Assembly: GCA_025618425.1 (NCBI GenBank)
Contig: CM046851.1
Span: 8,379,610-8,443,609, forward strand
Direction: 5' to 3'
Length of the DNA: 64,000 nucleotides
Origin: Heliocidaris tuberculata
Taxonomy: Eukaryota; Echinodermata; Echinoidea; Camarodonta; Echinometridae
Part shown: in pieces, positions 12,449 through 25,233 of the stretch
Position numbering within the stretch: position 1 is the stretch's first letter
Layout of the letters: each line of letters begins with the position of its first letter
Notes under the pieces: generated by a model
Seen by the model: only the letters and a program-made list of their open reading frames with translations
Databases searched by the model: none
Told to the model about the DNA's origin: nothing
Made by a program: the position numbers and the translations under genes

Positions 12449-12635
12449 GCCTCCGTGGTCTAGTGGTTAAGGCGTTTGGCGTACAGTGCCAAAGACCCGG
12501 GTTCGACTCCCGGCGGAGACAGTTTTTGTAAACCCTGCAGTTATTTCCACAAAAAGGAAGTCAGTAAGGAGGAACAATGAATTTAGCTAAGCAAATTTTT
12601 TCTCTCATTCAATTCAATTGATTTCTCACATTAAA
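12449..12635 (+). mobile_element. tRNA-derived SINE, family 1, copy 4 (divergent)
   Basis: The head at 12449-12520 folds well as a tRNA: B box 'GGGTTCGACTCCC' and anticodon stem TTTGGC/GCCAAA around a GTACAGT loop. It has one acceptor mismatch at pair 2-71. The body is a diverged relative of the other copies. It could be mistaken for a tRNA gene, but context favours a SINE. Confidence 0.65.
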
Positions 12636-12659
12636 TATATATATATATATATATTGTAA

Positions 12660-13000
12660 GAAATGTTCCTCGAACACAACGCTGGTGGTCACTCATAGTT
12701 GTTTTAGTGGAAGGTATATTGAAAGAAATGTCACTATGAGACGGTCGTAGCTTTTATTGTCCTCCTTTATTTGTCAAGCTTTCGATCAATGATCTTCATC
12801 AGGACTGTATAAAAACACAAAAAGATGGCTGACATTTACATCGGAATATACATTTCATTTTCTTACAATTGTTAAGTACTAATCATTATAATTATAATCA
12901 TATCAATTATTATTTTTATAATGATTATTATCATTATCATTATTATTGTTATTATTATTATTGTTATTGTTATTGCTTTCGTTATTATTTTTATCTAATA
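12660..13000 (-). mobile_element. Possible Penelope-like retroelement end, with hammerhead-like core
   Basis: On the minus strand the text 'cctgatgaagatcattgatc' followed by GAAAGCTT resembles terminal repeats of Penelope-like elements, which often carry hammerhead ribozyme motifs. No reverse-transcriptase or GIY-YIG coding is visible nearby, so this is at most a remnant. The fold is described under findings. Confidence 0.3.
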
Positions 13001-13139
13001 TCTGATATATAGGAACTACAGTTCTCAGAACGGCAAAGAAAACATATTATAATCAACAATTGAACGACATAAAAAGAATTCGAAAAAAAAAAACAAACAC
13101 TGGTGCACATTAATGAACTCCTGAATAAAAAAAAAAAAA

Positions 13140-15240
13140 AATCAGCAAAAAACTGATGGTAAAATTCACAAACTCATTACAAACAAATCTGATGGATCAA
13201 CTGTTGAGGTTTCTAAGGTTTTCAACAATTTTTCGCAAATATTGGGGAAAATCTGGCAAGTAAAATAGATTATACAGATTTTGATTATAATAGATATTTA
13301 GGTTCCTACCAAAATAAATCATTCTTTTTTCTTCCGGTAACAAGTTATTAAGTAAAAGAAGTGATAAGTAACTTTGATCAGTCTGAGGCCAGTGGATATG
13401 ATGATATATCAGTTCGGCTATTAGTATATGCGCAGAATTATGGTTGCCAACCACTCGCGCATATATTAAACCTATCATTCACAACGGGCATCTTCCCGGA
13501 TAAATTAAAAGTAGGGAGAGATGTACCTGTATTTAAAAAAGGAGACAAAAGTTTGCCGGGTAACTATAGGCCCATATCAATTTTACCAGTTGTGGATAAA
13601 TTGTTTGAAAAACTTGTAAATATTCGAGTGGTGAAGTTCTTAGAGAAAAAAGAAATATTATATAATCATCAGTATGGATTAAAACATGGATATGGATATA
13701 GTACAAAACTAAACTTGATCAATCAAATTACTCAATCTACTGATGAAGGGAGCTTGACAGTAGGAGTATTTATCGATTTTCCTAAGGCCTTCGATACAGT
13801 TAATTACTTTATTCTTTTCAAAAACTGGAACATTATGGAATTCGGGAAATAGTGTTAGAGTGGTTAAGAATTACTTGACAAACAGACAGCAATTTGTAAC
13901 TTACGACTGTGTGAAATCTGATAATAAATCTATTTCATGCTGCGTCCCCCAGGGCTCGGTATGAGCCCCACATAATTTCTTGTCTACATTAATGACCTAC
14001 CAAATTCATCAAATTATTTCAATTTTCTCTTATTTGCAGATGATTCTAATCTATTTCATACATTTAAGCATGATGAACGTAATATTGATTTATCAGAAGT
14101 TAACGGTTACCTGAAAGCTGTTACAGATTGATGCAACTCAAACAAACTTACAATAAATACGAAAAAAACTAATTACATGTTATTTAAAAATCGACGAAGA
14201 CATTTCTCAATATCAGGTCATTTGCTCATTAATGAAACCATTTTAGAGTAAGTTGAGTCAACATCGTTCCTTGGAATTCGCATAGACGAAAATTTGACAT
14301 GGAAGAAACACATTGATAATATATGCAATTTACTAAGTAAAAAAGATTGGAATATTGTATAGATTAAGACACTTCGTGTCAAGAAAAATTATGGTCAGGT
14401 TATATAATTCTTTTATTTTACCCCATAATATACGTCGTATGGATTAGAAGTTTTGAGTGCTACATGTAAGACAACTCTGAATCCTGTCCTAATACTTCAG
14501 AAACGAATGGCGAGAGTAATTGCTTTCAAAGCCGGTTCGAGATATCATTCTGCTCCTTTATTTTACGATCTTAAAGTGCTAGATATTTTCAAAGAATATC
14601 GCTATGTAATTGGCATTTTTATGCATGATATAATATATAACCGTCTGCCTCATACTTTATTTGATTATTTTTCAGTACTAGAACACCCTTATCATACAAG
14701 AAACAAAGAGAAATCTAATTTGAATTTTTCAATCAGTAATACCAATCTGGGGAAACAATCAATTTCATATTCAGGACCTGTTATATGGAATAATTTGCCA
14801 AAACAAATAAGGAATTTAACCAGTCGCAGAAGTTTTGGACGGGCATTACAATAATACTTAATTGGAGAATACCAACTTGAAAATCAATTTTAGAATGTTC
14901 ATGCAGGTCATTATCATTCATTTTATTTATTTTAAGCTCACTTGAGCTCACTTGATATTCGTTATTATTGTTGTTATTATTGTTGTACTGTTATTACTAT
15001 CTTCTATTGTTTGTAAATAATGTATATGTGTTATTTAAAAAAAAAATATGAGATGTGCATTTCAATTAATTTGCTGACTATTGATTTATGTAATCAACTT
15101 GACGGGGCTAACCTCGATTAGCATATGCTATTTGTTAGTTCCCTTTATACCAAGATGTTATTGTGATTTTTTACCAAGATGTATGTATCATTGTGATTTG
15201 GTCATAAATAAATGAATAAATAAATAAGTAAATAAATACA
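13140..15240 (+). mobile_element. Decayed non-LTR retrotransposon (LINE, Jockey/CR1-like), 5'-truncated
   Basis: Across several frames the sequence reads as the reverse-transcriptase half of a LINE. Upstream of the longest frame is VEVSKVFNNFFANIG, then SEASGYDDIS and DVPVFKKGDKSLPGNYRPIS. Motif A reads FIDFPKAFDTV. Motif B is VPQGSV followed by an in-frame TGA (13962-13964). Motif C is FADD (14033-14044). The C-terminal part (about 14453-14854) has LQKRMARVI and a final IWNNLPKQIR, typical of Jockey/CR1-group LINEs. Frameshifts and stops separate the blocks, so it is dead. A short 3' non-coding part ends in an A-rich (AAAT)n-like tail at about 15205-15240. It lies inside intron 1 of P450 copy B. 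The exact clade was not determined. Confidence 0.85.
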
Positions 15241-15326
15241 ATAGGGTATTGAAATAGCCTTTGAGATGATTTTGCGAAAGCAGTTGCGATCGTGTCCATA
15301 ATATCAAAACAAAATTTATGAATATC

Positions 15327-15487
<161 letters not shown>

Positions 15488-15913
15488 CTGTACTGCAAAT
15501 ACAACCAACAAAATATTTGGACTCGTTCATCCCGAATTCCATCTAACTCCGCCTACGGGGCTAATTCTACAAGTATAAAGCCAAGAGATGAAATTGAATG
15601 GTATGTTTCTCAATTCATGTTTCTATTATCAAAATATCATCTAGATGTTTTAGACATGAACCCAGGAGGGATTTTGTTTCTAATGGGGGTGCTGAAGGTA
15701 GAAAATTGTGCGACGCCAGTGGAAAATCCGATCAGGATTTTCTGGCCTGAAATCGCAGAAAATATAATATCATCCCATTTTGGGGTTGCCTTTTCACTCC
15801 CAACTTTGCTGACAGCACTCAACAACCCATGCAGAACCACCGGCTCAGGGATTTATTGATATTATGGGATTGTGGTAGCTCTACTGCACAGCTTGATGTA
15901 GCCATCCGGTTCC

Positions 15914-16117
15914 ATGACATCTGCTCCTGCGACAATTGCTCCGGTCTAACTTTGCCATGTTAATCCTAAACCTAAACCTAACCCTAACCCTAATTCTACA
16001 TGTAATAATAATCTTCATATTGTTCTTAACAAAAAACCAAATCATGACCTTGACCTCAACCTTTGACCTTTCGAGATATGGACGGAGGAGGAAATGTCGC
16101 AGGAGCAAATGTCGTGT
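15914..16117. mobile_element. MITE with interior CCTAAC-type telomere-like tract, copy 1
   Basis: Ends are inverse of each other ('gacatctgctcctgcgacaa' and 'gtcgcaggagcaaatgtc'). The interior holds 'cctaaccctaaccctaa' and 'ttgacctcaacctttgacct'. It ends less than 70 bp before exon 2 of P450 copy B. A related, more diverged piece lies at 8530-8755. Confidence 0.75.
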
Positions 16118-18002
16118 CACCAGCATCCAGCATACTAAAAAGTCTCAATCATGTAAAAGCATATTTTCATCACATTTTGGGTAGCAGATCGGACCCTCCT
16201 GCCTTACTATCGGACTGGGCCGACGAGTATGGTGAGATAACATCCTTCAATTTCGGTCCAAAGTTAGTGGTGCTCCTGAACTCCTATGAGGTTGTCGTGG
16301 AAGCCTTCCGTCATCCCGATCTCCAAAACCGGCCCAGGAGTTTAATGGTGGAGGAAGTGTCGGGGTTTGGCCATTCTGGTAAGGACAGTACATACCCCCC
16401 CCCCCCCCCCCCCCCCCACTGAGCGACTTTTGGAGGATTGGCGAGACCACAAAAAAATATGGGTCTCCCTCCAAGCAGTTTCCCAAAGTTGACAATCCTG
16501 CATTTGTGTGCCCCCCCCCCCCTTACACGAAATCCTGGATCCGCCCCTGCACGAGGGTACCGGTATATTTTGATGAAATGCGAGAGAACAGGGCCAGCTA
16601 ATAAAGGGGGAGGTGAAGGGTTCTTATTGTGAAAACGAATGTTCCGTTTACGTTAGCATATAGGCCTTTCATTAACCTTTCCAGATAAGTTAGATGTGGA
16701 TGATGTCTTCTGTGATTCATTGCGATCACAGGTACGCACATTTATTTTGGTAGGTTTTGAGAATTACCTTCCAATAGCATCAACAGCGTTTGAATTCCCG
16801 GCCTTGCCCGGCCATCTCAGCACAGCTATAAATTGGTTATTTAAGCTGGATTCTTGGGGTTGGTAGCAACATGTAAAGGAGGCTTGTATGCAGGTCTGTC
16901 ATTAATCATTCCCTAGATAAGAAAGATATATTCGGTCTTCCGTAATCTCGGGGTCGGCAAGAAGAGCTATGAAGATACCGTCACAGCAGAGATGGATCAG
17001 CTGGGAGACGCCATCAGGGAGAAACAGGGGTCCCCTTTCGATCCCAGTATCCTCTTTGGGCAAGCAGTAGCCAACGTCATCTGTTCGATCATTTTTGGAG
17101 CGCATTACAAGTACAGCGATACAGACTTCCAACGTGTATGTCGAAAAACGTCATCATCTGCTCATTTTTATTGATTATGCCATACAGAGCGTACATCTAA
17201 TCCCTATGTAAATGTTTTACATGTGTTTATGTTGGTTCTAAATGAATTATAAAAAATTAATCGGTTGAATCTAGGAACGTCCGTTGCACTTTTCACTCAT
17301 TCTTCATTCCTTCTGTTTTATTTTTTCAAAGATTCTACGTCTGTTAAACACCAACTTGAGGAATACGGGAGGAGGAGGATGGATATTTTTTATTCCCATA
17401 CCAGGCATCTCCAAGGTTCCATTCGGAGTTATCAAGACTTTGGTAACTAATGCTAAGGAGTTCTACGCCTTCATCGATGCTCAGATCGAAGGACACATAA
17501 AGAACTTCGACCCTGATGATATTCCGAGAGACTTTATCGACCAGTATCTGATTAAGTTGAGAGAAACAGAGGTAAAAACTGACATTACCATCATTACGAT
17601 TAGTAAAAGAGGCAAAAATCTAATCAGAATTATCAAGTTATCGTGATATATTTGAATGCCAGCTCATTATTTTGTCATGTTATCTGAATAAGGATCTAAC
17701 ATGAAATTATTCTACATTTGATTATGATCTGTGCATTTATGTCATAATTTTGTCATGTTTTGGGGAAAGATACATGTAGTGTGTATATAATTTTATATAG
17801 ACATTATTATGATTAATAAATCTAATGCGCTGACTGTGTAAAATTGTCAAACAAGATGTTTCAGGACGACTACTCCCTGCATAGAAAGATTTAGGAGGGA
17901 ACAAAAAAACGGGGGTCCCGTCTGGGCCGTCTCCCTATATAAAAGAGGGGGGGGGGCAAGCCGGCGTCGCCTAATTTCGGTGCCTCTGGCAGGCCGTAGG
18001 GA

Positions 18003-18041
<39 letters not shown>

Positions 18042-19650
18042 TGTCAGAGATTTTTCCGACAAAGAGGACCTGAGAGGGTCTGGAGATGACCGGTGGTATT
18101 CCTTGGAAATTTACTGTAGTGAAAAATTTTGTGGCCCCCTTTTTTCGGACGATCCTGGATTCACTCCTGCCTGTGACTGTCAACCCAGAAAACATGGAAA
18201 ACGAACCCTAGACGATTACATAATATGTCTGCTTTTGTATCAAACCAGGGAATGGAGTCTTCATTCAACCAGCTCAATCTTAAAGCTGTTATCTCTGACC
18301 TCTTCTTCGCCGGGACTGAAACGACCACCACCACCCTCAAGTGGTGTATCCTCTACATGATGGCCTACCCCGAGGTCCAGTCACGTGTCCAGGTCGAGAT
18401 CGACCAGATGGTCGGAAGAAACCGTCTCCCAGGCTTGCACGATCGCAAGAATCTTCCTTACACATGTGCTGTGCTTATGGAGGTCAGTGACGTATTTACG
18501 CCTTGGCTTTAGGAAATGATGAGGGTTGAAAAACCAGCGATCTCTTTTTTTTTTCTTTTTTTTTTTTGGTGAGAGAATCACATTATGAAGGCATTATTTC
18601 TGATGATATACGTTGCTTTTTTTTAACTGGAGGGATGCCAAAAAGATCACTGAGAACAAAAATTTGGAACCTGTCCAAAGCTTGTTAACAATTATCCCCT
18701 AGTGGCATTTTTGCATAATCTCTTCTAAATCGGGATATATTCAATTAACGAAATAATACAAATACATGTATGGTAGTGGATCCTATTTCCGAACACTTTT
18801 CAGAAAATCAACGATAGCAAATAAAATATCAAACGAATATCTGTCAGACTTACATAATGAATGCTTAAACTCATACAGAAAAAGAAGTTGGTGGAATTTG
18901 AAAATACGATATTCCCTTCCAAGCGAACCCCTTCCAACGACGCGGCGTTTTGGTCCCTTGAAAAGGGTATTGTATTACCGAGCTTGTGTCACCTATGGGA
19001 AAAGACACAACCTACCCCGATTCGGGGCCGACGGGATGAAGACTGGTTGTGACGAGAGAGAGCAGGTTATAAAATATTACTTATGTTTTTTGCCTCATTT
19101 TATGATCTTCTGCCCTGTGTTCTGTGTGTCAAATGGTGTGGAGAACATACGCGTAGTCCCACGCGTATCGGAAAGCCATTTTGGGCGCTAAAACTGTACG
19201 CGTTCGGTAATACAATGCTGTTCGGAAATACAATCCATGACAGTACTATAGTTACGTTAAAGTAAGCACAGCTGAAGGACATGATGAACCTAAAGCCAAC
19301 CAGTAAGCAAGAGACCAAATCTATTTGAATCAATTTTCATGTCACTGCCTGTATTCTCTGTCCTTTCGTAACCTAGTGATGCATTCTTTCTATTAAGGCT
19401 CAGCGCAAGGGGGCCGTGGCGGCAATGGGGGTGCCCCACGTAGCAGCCGATGGCGTCACACTCAGAGGCTACACCATACCCAAGGGCACTATAATCTTCC
19501 CAAACATCTGGAAAGTGCTGAACAACGAGGTCCTCTGGGAGGATTCTGATGCCTTCAAACCTGAGAGGTTTCTGAGTGAAGATGGGAAGCTGATCAAGAG
19601 AGATGAGTTGATATTTTTCAGCACTGGTAAGCTGAAATTCGCATAAGCTA

Positions 19651-22643
19651 CACTGTAAAAAAAAAAATGCGACATGTGACATGTTTATTTCTGTGACAGA
19701 TTTAAAACACTGCGACGTGTTTATATATTGTACGGGTTTAAGAGCTAAACACATGTGTTTAAGAGCTAAACACATGTGCCTATTTTTTTCATCTTTCAGC
19801 ACGCCTTAGGTGTTTACTAGATAAACATGTTTACCTTTTAAATGGTTCCAATGTATAGGCTACAAGGGCGGATCCAGGTTTTAAAAAAAGGGGGGGGGGT
19901 CCAAAGGGTGAGAAGTTATATTTTTTAAAATTTTTTAAAAAGTTTTCCCAGATTTTCCAGTCTACATTGCTGTGCAGGACCTCAGATGACATGTGGCATC
20001 AACAGAAACAGTCCAGTGAGACAAATAAGAATAAAATCTGGAGATTTATTACTTGAGATTGGTTCTTCAATGTTGAAGTACTATGTTGATAACCTAGGAA
20101 TTGGGTGTGCGCATGCTGTACAAACACACTTAGTAAATTTTAGTGATACATGTACACATTTTACAGCAATGAAGAATTATTCACTAAATATCATCTATAT
20201 TATCTCCTCCCATCCCTGAGATAACAATTCGCAAGTGTTTACATCATCACGAGTTATAAATCACAAATCACAAAAGAACACAAAAAAGGGAAAGTTCCTT
20301 AGATTCAGGAGTTCACAATCAAGGCCGATCAACAACACGGTACCAATACCAGTTTTGCTGAAAATTCACAGGATTTAACAATCAACCACAGCATCTACTC
20401 ATTAGGCAAAATAAATAAGTTTTGTATCACAAAACTAGTCATGGTGCAATGTATCAGATTCAAGCGTTCCCAATCAACAACAAGAAAAAATATATCAAAA
20501 GTCCTCGGAGAAACAAACCTCCTCCCCCCCCCCCCCCCCGAGCACCTGTCATTACCTTTGAATTTCGTGACTTTGACCTTTTTGTTGACTCTGACAGACC
20601 TTTGACCTTTTGTGTGACTTTAAGTCTTGACCTTCACAACTTTAACCTTTATATGGATACATGAAGTTCACTTCTTGCGATGTACAACCATAGGGTAGGT
20701 GTAGGGAATACCAGACCCTTAAGCACGTTTGCATAATTTGCATAAACATGAACACAGACACACACTAGTAAGGTTTACCAATGCTTTCAGCAACTCTTTT
20801 TATTTCTCAGGGTACCGAAATAATGACAAAAATTTGTTTACCTAATGAAATAATCTCCTTAATGACGTCATAGGTAAATGGTCCATTATTCCCTACCCAT
20901 GTTTGAAAGTAATACGAGACCGCTACATTTTCAACCGAAATCTCAAATATTTGTTGAGGAAAATGATATTTCGTTGGAAATGTAAATACCAATAAAGAAT
21001 TGTTTTTTGGAGAGTATGTTTTGGTTTCATCAAAATCTGTTGCAATTTTAACCAAAAATTTTATAGCATTTATCATCGGATAAATTTAATTACCATTTAA
21101 ACGGCATTCAACATGTTCAATGTGCCGTTACTTTTGCCTCCGGCAACTTTACATTTTGTTGTTGATGATTTTAAGTACATCAATACTGAACAATTGACAA
21201 TGATAATTTTAAAGATTACAGAGAGTTGTAAAATGACATTGAAATACGTCTTAAAAAGAAAGATGTAAAATGACGTTAAAACAACTTAACACATCCAACC
21301 AAACTCTAGTAATCTCATAATGCAGTGCAAAAAGGTGAAAATTTTCTTCATGCAGGTTTGAATTTGTTGAAATTTACTGTTGTTTAATGTTTAATTTGAT
21401 TAGATGAAATAACAGGATGCATGTAATTTCATGATGAGTCAAAAATTTCCATTTCATGACCTTAAGGCTTTTAAAATTTCAGATCTAAATTCAGCGTGTA
21501 CCAACAAATATTGCTTAATTGTCTGGATATTTCTTTATCGCCAATATTCTGAATATTATTTGATATTTTCTTTCAGTTTCATAAACATAAAAAACCCCTA
21601 GCAGCAAGCTTACACAAATTATCAATACACAGTGCACACATTAATTATGCATAACATTAGTCGCCATATTGGTGGTCTTGTATTACCTACACAAATTGAT
21701 TGGATGTCCTCATTGAGGTTCACTCTACGCACTCTACACTGTGCACAATGGTCAATTGACCAGTACAATAGTTCACCAACTTCATAATAATGTTATTAAT
21801 ACCATTTTTATAGCACACCTCTTTATAAGTTTAACACACCACTACGTTCCTTGAAAAACCAGTATTTATATCTACCGAAATTTTGAGCACGACAAACTCT
21901 TATCTTAGGAGATTGGTGAATATGGACTTGTTGATGAAAAGTTTACTGACAAAGTAAGCAGAAATGGTAACAGTGTACCTATATGGCGCTAGAGCAATAT
22001 TTTATTCCAAAGCCAGGGCAGACAGGACAGTTTTCTTCTGAAAAAAAAAACCAAAAAAAAACCGGCGCCAAAAAGGGGGGGGGGAGGGGGGGGGGGTCCG
22101 GACCCCCGCGACCCCCCCTCTGGATCCGCCTATGGGCTAAACACCAAATGTTTACTCCTTAATCATTTAGTGTTTACACCTGTTTAAATACTAAACAGTG
22201 TGTGTGATTATGGTGTAAACACCACGTGTTTATATATTGTAGCTAAGTTAAGAGCTAAACACAATCTGTGCTTATTTTCATCACGCCTAGGTGTTTATTA
22301 GATAAACATGCTTACCTTTTAAATTGTTCTAATATATAGGCTAAACGCCAAATGTTTACACCATAATCACACACACTGTTTAGTATTTAAACAGCTGTAA
22401 ATACCAAATGAATATTTTGTAAACATTTGGTGTTTAGCCTATACATTAGAACCATTTAAAAGGTACACATGTTCATCTAGTAAACACCTAAGGCGTGCTG
22501 AAAGATGAAAAAAATAGGCACATGTGTTTAGCTCTTAAACACATGGGTTTAGCTCTTAAACCCGTACAATATATAAACACGTCGCAGTGTTTTAAATCTG
22601 TCACAGAAAAGTGTTTAGAAACTAAACAAATTTTTTACAGTGT
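19651..22643. mobile_element. DNA transposon (outer) with long TIRs starting CACTGTAAAA, flanked by TA
   Basis: The left end at 19651 starts CACTGTAAAAA after TA (19649-19650). The right end is the inverse, TTTTTTACAGTG, followed by TA (22644-22645). Homology between the ends extends about 200 bp, including 'acacatgtgtttaagagc' and 'gcacgccttaggtgttta' on the left. Removing the inner insertion leaves about 716 bp, with no transposase, so it is non-autonomous. It lies in intron 6 of P450 copy B. The TA flank fits Tc1/mariner-type targeting, but the superfamily is not assigned. Confidence 0.85.
19863..22136. mobile_element. Second element nested inside the outer transposon (3-bp CTA duplication)
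   Basis: The left end is CAAGGGCGGATCCAGG at 19863. The right end is CTGGATCCGCCTATGGG, ending at 22136. CTA occurs on both sides (19860-19862 and 22137-22139). The outer element's other arm (about 22420-22450) shows the uninterrupted sequence 'taggctaaacaccaaatg', so the empty site is known. The 2.27 kb interior has no recognisable protein. Poly-G/poly-C tracts sit just inside both ends. Confidence 0.85.
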
Positions 22644-22645
22644 AC

Positions 22646-23444
22646 GTTCACACTACCGATGAGATCAATACGATTGGCCCGATCGCCCAAAGTGCACGAC
22701 CAATCTCGACCACTTGGTTGATCGTAATTGTACCCGACTTCTTCCCGTCCACTACTCGACCGTTCACGACTCCTATATACACGACCATTCACGACTCCTG
22801 CAAGACTTCAACCCGACAACCACCCCGACTCCTACACGATCCCTACACGATCTCTATATGATCTCTACTTGACCAACTCGATCTGTACTAGATCCCTACT
22901 CTACTTCTTCTAGACCAGAGCGACCAGTTCGTACAGGGGTCGTGGAAGGAGGGGAGGTGAATTGGTAGCGTGAGTTGTAGATATGAAGAAAGTAGTGGAA
23001 GATAGCAGTTGTAGCTAGAAGTTGTGATCTCTTCGTGTTTGTGGCAGCTTATGAGATTGTCAGATCTGCACGTGATTTCAAATAATCATGTCGCGGTCAA
23101 GTACACTCGTGTATGGTCAGACAACGGCCGAGTAGAGGTCGAGATGACTGGTTACTGCTCGATTAAAAAAAGATTCGTCCCGACCAAATTAGATATCTAC
23201 ACGATGGATTCACGATCAACTCGACCTCTACTCGACCAATACTCAATGTCTTCCCGATCGCTTCTCGAGCGCTTGGCTTCTCGATCCCTACTCAATTTTT
23301 TTTTGACATGTAAAAAAATTTCGGGCATGTAACCGGAGCGATGACGAGCAAGGTAGACCACCCGATCACCCCTGCCAAGCGAGCCACACCAGTCCCCGAT
23401 CGCTTGATAGGGCTTGATCGAGTTGATCTCATCGGCAGTGTGAA
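22646..23444. mobile_element. Terminal-inverted-repeat element starting GTTCACACT
   Basis: The left end is GTTCACACTACCGATGAGAT. The right end is its inverse, with ATCTCATCGGCAGTGTGAAC. Homology runs on for about 40 bp. The interior of about 750 bp is rich in 'cgatc' and 'ctcgacc' strings and codes for nothing recognisable. It abuts the outer transposon in the same intron. Confidence 0.75.
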
Positions 23445-24469
23445 CATGGCTTTAAGGCCGGTCCCCCCCCCCCCCCCCAATGATCACTGCTGCCAGTGCC
23501 CCTCATCGCCTTGACCCACGGTTCGCCATTGACCGTCTTGGTATTCTATTTCCCACCAAACACTACGAAATGACATTCAATTCATAGTTTCACACGTCCC
23601 GGTATGCCATTTTCTCGACCACATAACTGCTGATCACAATTTTTTATTGTATTTTTTTCATGAACAAAATTCTGTACGCTTGCTTTCTTTGTGGGAAATA
23701 CATGTATTAAGTGATTGACATGGGTAAACAAAGTATATACAATTTCTTAATCCTTCAATGTTTTAGCTTTATCAAAGCACTTATTTTTACGTATTTATTT
23801 GATCGTCCATGCAACCTGTTTATAAATATGATTTTCCTTGAAGGTCGTCGTATCTGTATAGGAGAGCAGCTAGCCCGGATGGAGACGTTCCTTGGTTTTA
23901 CGAGTCTTCTTCACAGATTCACCTTCAAGAAACCAGTCAACTCACGACCACTGTCTTTCAGAGGAGTCCTAGGAGGTACAAGGAACACCGTGCCGTACTT
24001 AACATGTGCCATCCCAAGATAATCACCAGCGGCGTAGCCATGGAGTGCCACAGCTGCTGCAGTGCCTTCCGAAAATTTTGAAAAAGTGCAGAAATTAAAA
24101 TTATTGTGACTGGATGCTTAGTGACGCTGTATGAGCTCTTTTAATGTCTTTTATTGTCTTCGTTCCCTCGCATGATAATACCTTATCTAATAATAATAAT
24201 AATAATAATGATAATAATAATGATAATAATAATAATGATGATGATTATAATAATAATGACAATAATAATTAGAGATGTAGGCATACCTAAAACTTTAGTA
24301 CCAGTTTTTGCATATGACAATGGAATGAATAATACAACAGAAGCCTTTGACCACATTCACCAAAATTTGCAAATATTTTGTTCAAACTTTACAAAATGTT
24401 CACATAAAGACAAGAAATGCAAGTACATTTGTTCCAATCTGCACCTGTATTTCATACGGTATTACTGTT

Positions 24470-24507
<38 letters not shown>

Positions 24508-24955
24508 TCTATCATACTAATGTAAAAATGTGTAAAACATAAACTCAGTTTCTTCAATAGTTTTGCAATATGAGTACAACCCATTTTCAAGAAACTTAAA
24601 TCTATGTAAAATGATGGTTTGTATAAATAATCTTATGTAACAGTTTGAATTAAAATTGTCTCAGTTTACTGTTTACAGTACACATCCTTGGTTAAACAAA
24701 TATCTTTTCTACTTCTCTATTTGAAACATTATAAGGAGACATTAAATTTCAAAATGCTATGTTTGTTTCTGTATTTTTTTTAACTTGACTCTTATACTCC
24801 ATCTTTGCAGTCATTTTTTTTTTTCAAATTTAAAAACTTTCTTTGAAAACATAAATTCATGGATATAGCATGTAGCATCGATCTCGCGATGGGATGTAGG
24901 GCGAAGGAGGTACTAGGCAAGCTTGCCTAGTACCTCCTTGCTGTCACGGGGTAAC

Positions 24956-25142
24956 CTCGCTGGTCATAAGGACCGCTATTCATAAGGACTACTTATTCAT
25001 AAGGACCGCTATCCATAACGCGTGACTAAATGAATAGCGGTTTTGTATGAATAGCGGTCCTTCTACATAGCGAGCAAACCATAGACAAATTACCTCACTA
25101 TTCATAAGGACTTCCGTTCATAAGGACCACTACTCATAAATA
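24956..25142. repeat. Palindromic 'gctattcat' repeat, copy 2
   Basis: It carries 'aaggaccgctattcataa' and 'aatgaatagcggttttg' around 'acgcgtgactaa', collinear with the inverse of the 6809 copy. Confidence 0.75.
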
Positions 25143-25233
25143 TATCCCTCATCGTAAGATTGTTGCATTAGGAGTGTACACAACAAAAAATGAATATATA
25201 GTTTTACCAGAAAAGCCGTTTCTTGCCGTCTAG

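Noticed and set aside
12449..12520. Functional tRNA gene (anticodon ACA)
   Set aside because: It folds well, but it has an acceptor mismatch, is followed by a SINE-type body, and has three sibling copies nearby.
13197..13478. Minus-strand 93-codon open frame
   Set aside because: It is the antisense of the LINE reverse transcriptase, which reads sensibly on the plus strand.
18766..19191. 141-codon open frame in intron 5 of P450 copy B
   Set aside because: Its first part is a dispersed repeat also present at about 29310-29390, and the translation shows no domain pattern.
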